DNA of 64,000 nt from Chitinophagales bacterium. Lineage in GTDB: Bacteria > Bacteroidota > Bacteroidia > Chitinophagales > Chitinophagaceae. The stretch is taken from assembly GCA_021323755.1 (NCBI GenBank), contig JAJPKJ010000036.1, forward strand, positions 186,001 to 250,000. Direction: 5' to 3'. The translations under genes were made by a program, and so were the position numbers. The notes under the pieces were generated by a model. It searched no databases. It saw nothing but the letters and a program-made list of their open reading frames with translations, and was not told where the DNA came from. Shown piece by piece: positions 56,472 to 63,939 of the stretch; the stretch's first letter is position 1, and each line of letters opens with the position of its first letter.

Positions 56472-58904
56472 CTACTCTGTTCTCAAACTATTCACCGGAT
56501 TTGCAACGGCCGCTTTTATTGCTAAAAAACTGATTGCCATCAAAGCAATCAACATGGCCAATAGTCCTGCAACTAAAAATATCCACCAGCTGATATTAAT
56601 GCGATATGCAAAATTGTTCAGCCAGTTATGCATTGCCCACCAGGTTACCGGTATAGAAATGATAAAGGCAACGCACACCAGCAATAAAAATTCTTTTGTT
56701 AAAAGAACCAGCACCTGGTTTATTGATGCCCCGAGCACTTTGCGGATCCCAATTTCCTTTGTGCGTTGTTCGGTTGTAAATGCAACCAATCCAAATAATC
56801 CGAGACTCGCGATCAGCAAGGCGATCCCTGCGAACATGGTAAATATTTGTCCGGTCTTTTCTTCAGCTTTATATAATAAAGCAAATTTGTCGTCAAGAAA
56901 ATAGTAAGAGAATGGCGTTCTGGCATTATAACTATTCCATTCTTTTTTTGTATCGGCCAAAAAACCGGGGATATCCGCAGTTTTCATTTTTACCATTATT
57001 GTTCCGGAACTGCGCCCGAGCATCATCATTACTGGAGCGATTTTTTGTTTTACAGAAGCGTAATTAAAATCTTGTACTACTCCAATCACATTATATTGAT
57101 GTTGCCCGGAAGAAATAATTGTTTTATCAAGAGCGGTTTTATTATCCTTCCATCCCAGGTCGCGAACGGCAGCTTCATTAATTACAACAGCAGTCGAATC
57201 ACCATGAAAATCTTTGGAAAAATTTCTTCCGGCAATTATTTTCATTCCCAACGTTGATATATAGTCGAGATCAACATGAAAATAATTGGCGTGAATTTCA
57301 CTTGCACTTTCGTTTGATTTATTTTCTTTCGCGTAAACCTCCGAGCCATCCATATTCCCTTCTGCGCGACCGACCGGAACGTCTCTTGAAATTGTTGCAT
57401 TGATCACGCGACTATCACTCAAAAGTTTTTGTTTGAAAGAATATTGATTGCTGTCTAATCCATAGGTATCCTGCAGCACCAACACCTGTTCCTTGTCGTA
57501 ACCTAATTTTTTATTTTGCATAAAATGCAACTGCTGGTACACAACAATAGTTGCAATCATCAATGCGGTAGAGATCATAAATTGAAAAACGACCAATCCA
57601 CTGCGAAGCCGACTTCTTTTTGCGGGAGTATTCGAAGAAGCACCCTTTAAAACACTGATGGTTTGAAATGAAGAAAGAAAAAATGCCGGATAAATTCCCG
57701 CTAATATTCCCACAAAAAATATTAATCCAACGGCAGCAATGATCGCTTTATAATTCAGAAAAAATAAAATGCTGATGTTTTTTCCTGAAAGATGATTGAA
57801 CGATGGTAATAATAAATAAACGAATAACAAGGCAAAAAGCATTGCGCAGCAAGTAAGCAAAACAGATTCCGTTAGAAACTGAAATATCAACTGATCTTTT
57901 ACAGAACCAAGCACTTTGCGAATGCCCACTTCGCGCGAACGTTTTGCAGAACTTGCGGTTGAAAGATTAGTGAAATTAACGCAGGCAAGTAATAATATAA
58001 ATACAGCGAGCGCGCCAAAAATGTAAACATATTGAATGTCGCTATTTGCATCCAACTCATATTTTGTATTGGAATGGAGATGAATATCAGTAATTGGCAT
58101 GAGGTAAAAATGCCAACTGCCGACACCCTTTTGCGCCTCCGCCAAACTAATTCCCATATCCCGCGCTCCTTCCGGCACTACATATTTACTAATGAGTTCA
58201 GGAAATTTTGCTTCTAATTTTTTTGGGTCTGCCTCTTTATTTAATAACAGGTAAGTGTAAAAACCAATATTGCTCCAGGTGTGTCCCGTCACAGCATAAT
58301 TGTTAGAGGTCATGCTTACAAAAGCATCATAATGAAAATGAGTGTTGTCAGGCACTTTGTCAATTATTCCAGTCACCTTAAATGTGCCTCTGCCTATTGT
58401 AAGCGCTTTGCCCAATGCTTTTTCATCGCCAAAATATTTTTTTGCGAATGCTTTGCTGATGACAATAGAATTTGGAGCCACCAGAGCTGTCTTATCATCT
58501 CCCTCAATCAATGGGATAGAAAAAAGTTGCAGAAAATTGGAATCACAAAAAGCAATATGCTGTTCTTTGAATTGTTTTTCCTGGTAGTGGATGAAGACAT
58601 CATTCCAACCATTGATCCTTGTCGAAGCAAGCACTTCGGGATAAGTATTTTTGACTCCGGCGCCAACGGCAACATCGACATCAGGATAATCGGCTATCCC
58701 AGCGTTTTGTGTTACCTGCAACCCGAGGCGGTAAATTTGATTGGCATGTTCAGGATACTTATCATAACTCAATTCATCAAACAAAAAGGCGGCGATCAGC
58801 ATGCAGCAAGTGAGTCCCACGGCTAAACCAAAAACATTGATAAAAGAAAAAATTTTATTCTTTCTCAAGTTTCTCAGCGCTATCCTGAAATAGTTTCTGA
58901 ACAT
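56472..58904 (-). CDS. double-FtsX ABC permease P21 (class V)
   Basis: 810 residues, with coupling helices REVGIRKVLG at 324-333 and KEIGIRKVLG at 716-725. The N-terminus is MFRNYFRIALRNLRKNKIFS. PCD1 has AKKYFGDEKALGK and a long insert near residues 245-265 (EGARDMGISLAEAQKG). The linker is QTISVLKGASSNTPAKRSR. PCD2 has NFSKDFHGDSTAVVINE and GVVQDFNYASV. It ends NPVNSLRTE. It is second in its module, like P13, with which it shares the KIFS N-terminal pattern and an FS-PLI-G segment in PCD1. The gap to P22 is 108 bp. Confidence 0.92.
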   Translation of the reverse strand: MFRNYFRIALRNLRKNKIFSFINVFGLAVGLTCCMLIAAFLFDELSYDKYPEHANQIYRLGLQVTQNAGIADYPDVDVAVGAGVKNTYPEVLASTRINGWNDVFIHYQEKQFKEQHIAFCDSNFLQLFSIPLIEGDDKTALVAPNSIVISKAFAKKYFGDEKALGKALTIGRGTFKVTGIIDKVPDNTHFHYDAFVSMTSNNYAVTGHTWSNIGFYTYLLLNKEADPKKLEAKFPELISKYVVPEGARDMGISLAEAQKGVGSWHFYLMPITDIHLHSNTKYELDANSDIQYVYIFGALAVFILLLACVNFTNLSTASSAKRSREVGIRKVLGSVKDQLIFQFLTESVLLTCCAMLFALLFVYLLLPSFNHLSGKNISILFFLNYKAIIAAVGLIFFVGILAGIYPAFFLSSFQTISVLKGASSNTPAKRSRLRSGLVVFQFMISTALMIATIVVYQQLHFMQNKKLGYDKEQVLVLQDTYGLDSNQYSFKQKLLSDSRVINATISRDVPVGRAEGNMDGSEVYAKENKSNESASEIHANYFHVDLDYISTLGMKIIAGRNFSKDFHGDSTAVVINEAAVRDLGWKDNKTALDKTIISSGQHQYNVIGVVQDFNYASVKQKIAPVMMMLGRSSGTIMVKMKTADIPGFLADTKKEWNSYNARTPFSYYFLDDKFALLYKAEEKTGQIFTMFAGIALLIASLGLFGLVAFTTEQRTKEIGIRKVLGASINQVLVLLTKEFLLLVCVAFIISIPVTWWAMHNWLNNFAYRINISWWIFLVAGLLAMLIALMAISFLAIKAAVANPVNSLRTE

Positions 58905-59012
58905 GTTTAAATATTTATGATGCTAGATGTAGGGTAAAGCGTTTCCGTCTTCGGTTATGCATTACTGATAATTCCCAGTTTTGAGTTTTCAGTTTGAAGC
59001 TCCCCATTAACC

Positions 59013-61418
59013 TCACTCTGTTCTCAAACTTTTCACCGGGTTTGCAATTGCTGCTTTTATCGCACGATGCCCAACAGTTATCCATGAAATAATGATAGAG
59101 CCTGCAATTGCCAATAAAAATGTCGATGCGCCCAAATCAATTCTATAGGTGTAATCAAGCAACCACTTATGCATAATATAATAAGCTATCGGGGCAGCAA
59201 TGGCAAATGCAATTATTATCAGCAACGTAAATTCTTTTGAGAAGAGGTAAACAATATTTTGTACAGATGCGCCAAGCACTTTACGAATGCCCACTTCTTT
59301 GGTGCGTTGTACGGCCATGAATGACACCAGACCATATAATCCAAGGCATGAAATGAATATGGCCAATCCGGCAAAAACCTTGTACAGTAGGGAAAGTTGG
59401 TTCTCCTGTTTGTAAAATCCAGCAATCGTATCATCAAGAAATCTATATTCATACACATAATCGGGAAAAGCATCGTTCCAGACCTTTTCAATAAAAGGTA
59501 AGGTTGCTTTTTCTGCTCCCGGTTTGATTTTAATATTGATGGTTTGATAAAAGTCTTTCGCAGAACTTAGCACCACTGCTCCGATTGGTTTACGCAGTGA
59601 ATAAGTATTAAAATCACGGATCACTCCGACAATGTTTGCCACTTTCGCTCCATTCCAAAAATTAATTTGTTTCCCAATTGCATCTTTTGGATCTCTGATG
59701 CCTAATTTTTTAATCAGCGTTTCATTCACCACAAATTCGCGGGACGTATCGGAAGGATAAAAGGCGCGCCCGGCAACGAATTGCAGGTTATAGGTTTTGA
59801 AATAATTTTCATCAGCCCATTTGAGGTTTGCGCTGAAGTCCGTTGTTTTCGCAGAATGATCAAATTTAAAATCACTGTTCCAATTGCTTTCAGAAGAAGG
59901 GCTCGTAAAACTGAAACTCACATTTTTTATATCGGGGTTTTTAAGAAGAGCGTCGCGAACATAATTAATTTTTGTATGGCTAACGCTATCACCCGGCAAT
60001 CCAACATTGAGAATAGCTGCTTTATCAAAGCCGAGAGAAGCAGTTCTGAAATAATTCATCTGGCTTACCACAATCAACATGCCGATGATCAGAATTTGAG
60101 CGATCACAAATTGCAAAACGACCAATACTCTGCGTAGTGAAAGACCGCCAACCATTTTAGAGGTGATCTTACTTTTTAACGCAGTGATTGGATTAAACCC
60201 GGATAAAATGATTGCCGGATAAATTCCGGATAAAAATGTAACGAGCACAAGCGTAGTTACAAGAAATAGTGTCACCACAGGGTTAGCAATAAAATTGATC
60301 GACATTTTAATTTCCAACAATTGATTAACTAAAGGCAATACAATGATTGCTATTCCGACCGCAAAAATTATTGCGGCAAATGTGATCAGAAATGTTTCGC
60401 CAAGAAACTGAAGAGCGAGTTGCAGGCGGTTGCTTCCTAAAACTTTTCGGATGCCAACTTCCTTTGAGCGATTTACCGCCTGGGCAGTGGCCAGGTTAAT
60501 AAAATTGACAGAGGCAATGACAATGAGAAAAACGCCGATCAATGCTAATGCTTCTATTAATGAATGACCAAAAGTGTGGCCAGAAAAATTTCCGAACCGG
60601 TTATCAAAGTGTATTTCAGTTAATGGTTGTGCGTAAGAAGCCTCTTTAGCATATTCAGCAGGTTTATGTTTTTTTGAAAATGCTTTCAGTTGCTCATTGA
60701 ATTTAATTTGAGAAATTTCAGGTGGCAAAACAACAAAAGTATATGCATCCCCAAAAGTGCTCACCCAATCTTTCAAATTATCTTTTAAATATGTACTATT
60801 GATTGCAGAGTATGAAACGACGATGCCTAAAGGGAAATCGCTGTTAGCCGGAATGTTTTTTAATATGCCACAAATTTTATATGGCGTTTTATTTTCATAC
60901 TTAAATGTTTTACCAATTGCAGATCTCCAGTCTCCAAAATATTTTTCTGCAACTTCCTGGGTAATTGCCGCAGAGTTTGGATCCTTTAAACAAGTTTGTG
61001 GATTGCCTGAAAGCCATCCAAAATCAAAGATTGAAAAAAATTCAGGTTCGGCATAAAAAAAATTGTCCGCGTTGAATTTTTTTTGTGAACCGTTATTGTC
61101 AATGGTTATTTGTCCGCCCTGGTTAAAAATGGAGGCCACTTCTTTTACCTGGGGGAAATCCAGACGAAGCTGCGGTCCGACAGGAAGGGCGCAGCCGGCA
61201 GTATAATTCATGCCATCGGCGCCAGGCAATTCAGTTCCGATCCGATAAATTTCATTTTTCTTTTTATGAAAATTATCAAAGCTCGTTTCAAATTGTATTA
61301 CCAAAAAAATAAGAAGGCACGCTGCAATACCTACTGCCAGTCCAACAATATTTATTGCAGCGTACCCCTTATTGCGTAATAAATTTCTAAATGCAGTTTT
61401 AAAATAATTATAAAACAT
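59013..61418 (-). CDS. double-FtsX ABC permease P22 (class III), first permease of the array
   Basis: 801 residues, with coupling helices KEVGIRKVLG at 319-328 and 707-716. It has class III marks (TAQAVNRSKEVG, NPITALKSK, VSFMAVQRTKEVG, YLFSKEF). PCD1 has AEKYFGDWRSAIGK. The PCD2 motif is GVIRDFNTYSLRKPIGA. TM2 ends IASVNFINLA, lacking the cysteine that most paralogues have there (AC-x-N). It starts 95 bp after ATPase2 and is the likeliest ancestral partner of the adaptor/ATPase2 pair. A small GC hairpin lies 33-45 nt in front of its start. Confidence 0.93.
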   Translation of the reverse strand: MFYNYFKTAFRNLLRNKGYAAINIVGLAVGIAACLLIFLVIQFETSFDNFHKKKNEIYRIGTELPGADGMNYTAGCALPVGPQLRLDFPQVKEVASIFNQGGQITIDNNGSQKKFNADNFFYAEPEFFSIFDFGWLSGNPQTCLKDPNSAAITQEVAEKYFGDWRSAIGKTFKYENKTPYKICGILKNIPANSDFPLGIVVSYSAINSTYLKDNLKDWVSTFGDAYTFVVLPPEISQIKFNEQLKAFSKKHKPAEYAKEASYAQPLTEIHFDNRFGNFSGHTFGHSLIEALALIGVFLIVIASVNFINLATAQAVNRSKEVGIRKVLGSNRLQLALQFLGETFLITFAAIIFAVGIAIIVLPLVNQLLEIKMSINFIANPVVTLFLVTTLVLVTFLSGIYPAIILSGFNPITALKSKITSKMVGGLSLRRVLVVLQFVIAQILIIGMLIVVSQMNYFRTASLGFDKAAILNVGLPGDSVSHTKINYVRDALLKNPDIKNVSFSFTSPSSESNWNSDFKFDHSAKTTDFSANLKWADENYFKTYNLQFVAGRAFYPSDTSREFVVNETLIKKLGIRDPKDAIGKQINFWNGAKVANIVGVIRDFNTYSLRKPIGAVVLSSAKDFYQTINIKIKPGAEKATLPFIEKVWNDAFPDYVYEYRFLDDTIAGFYKQENQLSLLYKVFAGLAIFISCLGLYGLVSFMAVQRTKEVGIRKVLGASVQNIVYLFSKEFTLLIIIAFAIAAPIAYYIMHKWLLDYTYRIDLGASTFLLAIAGSIIISWITVGHRAIKAAIANPVKSLRTE

Positions 61419-61451
61419 GGCTATACTTTTCCTGTCTAAAAATTATATACG

Positions 61452-61464
61452 CGGGCAACGCCCG
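61452..61464. other. GC hairpin in the ATPase2-P22 gap
   Basis: CGGGC-AAC-GCCCG forms a perfect 5-bp GC stem with a 3-nt loop. The T-run lies only on the plus-strand side, so on the coding (minus) strand it is not a classic terminator. It could stabilise mRNA ends or tune expression between the adaptor/ATPase pair and the permeases. Confidence 0.4.
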
Positions 61465-61513
61465 TTTTCGACCAATAAAAAGTTTACATACCAGAAGGGT
61501 TTAGATGGAGAGG

Positions 61514-62191
61514 TTATACCAATATATTTTCTGTAACTGTTTGCCCATCGAGCATGCGGATAATGCGGTGACTGTAACCCGCATCATGTTCACTGTGAGT
61601 AACCATTACAATTGTTGTTCCCTGTTCATTTAATTCAGTTAATAATTGCATTACATCATTACCATTATGGCTATCCAGGTTTCCGGTAGGTTCATCTGCA
61701 AGAATCAATTTTGGTTTGTTCACAACGGCACGCGCAACCGCAACACGTTGTTGTTGACCGCCGGAAAGCTGTTGCGGATAATGGTTCCGCCTGTGCATGA
61801 TCTGCACTTTATCCAATACTTCTTCTACCCGTTTCTTTCTGTCGGCAGATTTCACCCCTGTATAGATCAATGGCAATTCTACATTTTCAAATACCGTTAA
61901 TTCATCAATCAAATTAAAACTTTGAAATACGAAACCAATATTATGCTTCCGCAGATCAGCACGTCTGCGTTCATTAAAATCAGCAACTTCTATCTGATTG
62001 AAAATAAAACTTCCTTTATCCGGATCATCCAATAATCCGAGAATGTTCAATAAAGTTGATTTGCCACAGCCCGATGGTCCCATAACGGCTACAAATTCTC
62101 CATCTTTTACTTCTATGGAAAGTTTATTTAAAGCAATTGTCTCCACCTCTTCAGTGCGGTAGATTTTTTCGAGTTCAGTGATTTTGATCAT
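61514..62191 (-). CDS. ABC transporter ATPase (MacB/LolD type), ATPase2, canonical
   Basis: A 225-residue nucleotide-binding subunit with all motifs canonical: Walker A GPSGCGKST at 38-46, Q-loop Q90, signature LSGGQQQRV starting at 142, Walker B LILADE ending at E167, D-loop NLDS with D173, and switch H199. Motif positions match ATPase1 residue for residue, so the two are paralogues. It follows the adaptor gene by 163 bp and precedes P22 by 95 bp. It is expected to form a cytoplasmic dimer under one permease, whose two FtsX halves replace the usual permease dimer (known for the family: two nucleotide-binding domains per transporter). Confidence 0.93.
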   Translation of the reverse strand: MIKITELEKIYRTEEVETIALNKLSIEVKDGEFVAVMGPSGCGKSTLLNILGLLDDPDKGSFIFNQIEVADFNERRRADLRKHNIGFVFQSFNLIDELTVFENVELPLIYTGVKSADRKKRVEEVLDKVQIMHRRNHYPQQLSGGQQQRVAVARAVVNKPKLILADEPTGNLDSHNGNDVMQLLTELNEQGTTIVMVTHSEHDAGYSHRIIRMLDGQTVTENILV

Positions 62192-62302
62192 AATTGATGA
62201 ATTTGAAATGATGAGTATTTAGTATGACGTATTTTTTAAAAAAGTGTTACGCGAAAAATTTTTATTTTTGATTAAACAGTTTGTGAAACTTTGGCAGTGA
62301 AA

Positions 62303-62344
62303 TATGAAACAGTATATCTCCTGTTTTTTATCTCAGGTTTCATA
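62303..62344. other. inverted repeat between adaptor and ATPase2 genes
   Basis: TATGAAAC (62303-62310) and GTTTCATA (62337-62344) form an 8-bp perfect inverted repeat with a 26-nt loop, which contains a nested CCTG/CAGG pair. It lies just after the adaptor stop codon, so it could be a 3' processing or attenuation structure or an operator. The remainder of the 163-bp gap is AT-rich. Confidence 0.3.
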
Positions 62345-62354
62345 CCTCCCATAA

Positions 62355-63608
62355 TTATTTCAAAATCAATTCCTGCATATTCCCATAAGTTTCATAGCTG
62401 CTTGTAATTACTTTGTCTCCTGGTTTCAATCCCTGCACTACTTCATAGAAATCAGTATTTTGATTACCAAGGGTAATGTCTACACGATATGCTTTTTTGC
62501 CATCGTCACTCACTTTAAAAATCCAGTTGCCACCTGTTTGCTGGAAAAAGCCACCACGTGGAACCAATACGGATTGTCTTTCTTCACTCAATTCCAGGAA
62601 CACTTGCAATGTTTGTCCACGACGAAGTCCCTTTGGTATTTTACCGACAAAAGTCATATCCACATTAAACACTCCATTTACAATTTGGGAGTAAACTTTT
62701 TTGATCACCAACTGATAGGTCGTGTCATTAAAATCAAAATGCCCTTTCAACCCGGTAAAAATTCTTGCTATATAATGGTCATCCACATCCACCCGAATCT
62801 TAAACCCGCTAAGCACGTCTATTTGTCCTAATCGTTCCCCTTTATTTTTATTTTGTCCAACTTCTGCATCGAGGGAGGTAAGTTGTCCTTCCACCGGCGC
62901 ACGAACAATTAGTCCTTCCACTTTTTGTTGCATGATATGCAAGGCTTCCTGTGATGCCTGATAGGATCGTTTATCCTGTAATTCCTGCTGTGCGCGGGAA
63001 ACAGAATCCTGTTGTAAAATTTGCAGTGTCAGTTGCCTTTTGTTCAAGAGATAGTTATAATTATTTTCAGCCGTTTTGAATTCTTGCAATCCAATGACTT
63101 TTTCAGCATATAATTTTTTATCCACATTGTACAGGCGAGCCGCTTCGTTATACGAAGCTTCCACGTCAGCTACGGCAGTTTGCTTGTTCACCGTATTCTG
63201 CATGGCATTGTTATGATTGATCTGCATCTGCGTCAATGTATTATACACCTGGTTTTGCTGCGTCATCATATTTTCCATAAGGTCATTATTCGACAGCCGC
63301 AAAATGGGTTCGTCCTTTTTCATTACCGCTCCATCTTCTACATATTTCTCTTCTACACGGCCACCTTCTGTTGCATCCAAATAAATACTGGTTATCGGTT
63401 GTACCACGCCGTTGCGGGGAATGGTCTCCTGGAAAGGTCCTTTTGTAACGGTACTGACCGTCAATCGCTCCATGTCTACGCTTAATCTGGATTTGCCTGA
63501 TGTAAAATAAAAGCTGCCTGCAATCAATAATATCAATGCCGTAATCCCGCCAATTGTTAATAATCTTTTAGTTGACCATTTTTTCTTTGCTATGACTCTA
63601 TCTACCAT
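62355..63608 (-). CDS. HlyD/MacA-type periplasmic adaptor (membrane fusion protein)
   Basis: A 417-residue adaptor linking the inner-membrane permease to the TolC channel. It has a single N-terminal membrane anchor about 15-36 after a basic start. The first lipoyl half is about 50-105. A long coiled coil, about 107-230, is rich in Gln, Asn and Lys. The second lipoyl half begins at LIVRAPVEGQL (233 on), and beta-barrel and membrane-proximal strands run to the end. ERLGQIDVLSGFKIRVDVDD is typical of the MacA/HlyD barrel start. It is the first gene of the locus, preceded by the 97-bp regulatory block, and the only adaptor in the window. Confidence 0.93.
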   Translation of the reverse strand: MVDRVIAKKKWSTKRLLTIGGITALILLIAGSFYFTSGKSRLSVDMERLTVSTVTKGPFQETIPRNGVVQPITSIYLDATEGGRVEEKYVEDGAVMKKDEPILRLSNNDLMENMMTQQNQVYNTLTQMQINHNNAMQNTVNKQTAVADVEASYNEAARLYNVDKKLYAEKVIGLQEFKTAENNYNYLLNKRQLTLQILQQDSVSRAQQELQDKRSYQASQEALHIMQQKVEGLIVRAPVEGQLTSLDAEVGQNKNKGERLGQIDVLSGFKIRVDVDDHYIARIFTGLKGHFDFNDTTYQLVIKKVYSQIVNGVFNVDMTFVGKIPKGLRRGQTLQVFLELSEERQSVLVPRGGFFQQTGGNWIFKVSDDGKKAYRVDITLGNQNTDFYEVVQGLKPGDKVITSSYETYGNMQELILK

Positions 63609-63643
63609 TTGACAAATATTTTTTTTAGTTTTTTTTAAAAGAA

Positions 63644-63663
63644 CCCGATATAGATATACCGGG
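63644..63663 (-). other. leader hairpin upstream of the adaptor gene, possible attenuator
   Basis: On the coding strand, CCCGGTAT-ATCT-ATATCGGG can fold into an 8-bp stem with one mismatch, followed at once by TTCTTTT. It lies 36-55 nt before the start codon and downstream of the regulatory block, within the predicted leader. It could terminate part of the transcripts. Nothing similar is seen in the P7 leader. Confidence 0.35.
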
Positions 63664-63730
63664 CGGTTGTTCTACTACATAAGGAAAATTTCTAAAGAGC
63701 TTATCAAACCACTACTTTTAGCTATAAATA

Positions 63731-63827
63731 CATGCCAAACTGAATTTGGATGATTTACAGGTGCTTAGTGTTGATTTATATACGAAATAGTTCGTTTTTG
63801 ATACACAAAGTGTTCGTTTTTGATACA
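63731..63827 (-). promoter_or_regulatory. promoter/operator block, copy A (drives adaptor, ATPase2, P22 onward)
   Basis: This lies within the 331-bp divergent gap 63609-63939. Elements in plus-strand order are CATGCC (63731-63736; GGCATG on the coding strand), ATGATTTACAGG (63750-63761), ATATACGAAATAGTTCG (from 63778), and two identical direct repeats GTTCGTTTTTGATACA at 63790-63805 and 63812-63827. Every internal distance equals that in copy B at 22486-22582 (28, 12 and 22 bp). It ends 123 nt before the adaptor start. The repeat period of two helical turns suggests a dimeric activator binding one DNA face. GGCAY at the downstream end resembles the -24 half of a sigma-54 promoter, but no -12 GC is at proper spacing, so the core promoter is unresolved. 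Confidence 0.75.
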
Positions 63828-63859
63828 CTTTATTTTCATAGTTTCACGCTAAAAAATTA

Positions 63860-63891
63860 ATTGCCACATCCTTATATTTAAGGTATAGTTG
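63860..63891 (+). promoter_or_regulatory. candidate promoter for the response-regulator gene
   Basis: ATTG (63860-63863), a 20-bp spacer and TATAGTTG (63884-63891) resemble the Bacteroidota TTTG / TAnnTTTG promoter with one mismatch in each box. It lies about 50 bp before the start codon at 63940. A CCTTA-TATT-TAAGG palindrome sits in the spacer and could be an operator. Confidence 0.35.
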
Positions 63892-63939
63892 TAGTCTCAT
63901 TTTGTTGCATCAGCTAAAAAAAATTTTTATTCACTACAC

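Larger units (their letters stand above)
4771..61418 (-). repeat. tandem array of 22 paralogous double-FtsX ABC permeases (P1-P22)
   Basis: Twenty-two full-length paralogues in the same orientation fill about 56 kb, interrupted only by one beta-repeat protein gene (40562-41593). Gaps are 33-327 bp. Each protein is a MacB-like permease without an ATPase domain: TM1 near 20-41, PCD1, TM2-4, TM5, PCD2, TM6-8. Each FtsX half has a cytoplasmic coupling helix of the form KE(V/I)GxRK. The last 95 residues of all 22 align without a gap, and every protein ends NP(V/A)(K/N)SLRxE. The 60 or so bases coding for that tail are also strongly conserved in DNA, so a recognisable repeat recurs about every 2.5 kb. 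Class assignments used below are by eye. Confidence 0.95.

Noticed and set aside
63717-63740. Sigma-54 promoter (GGCATG near 63731 with a downstream GC on the coding strand)
   Set aside because: The distance between the GG and GC elements is two bases too long, and copy B at 22486 has no GC at the -12 position. I kept only the observation that GGCAY is conserved.
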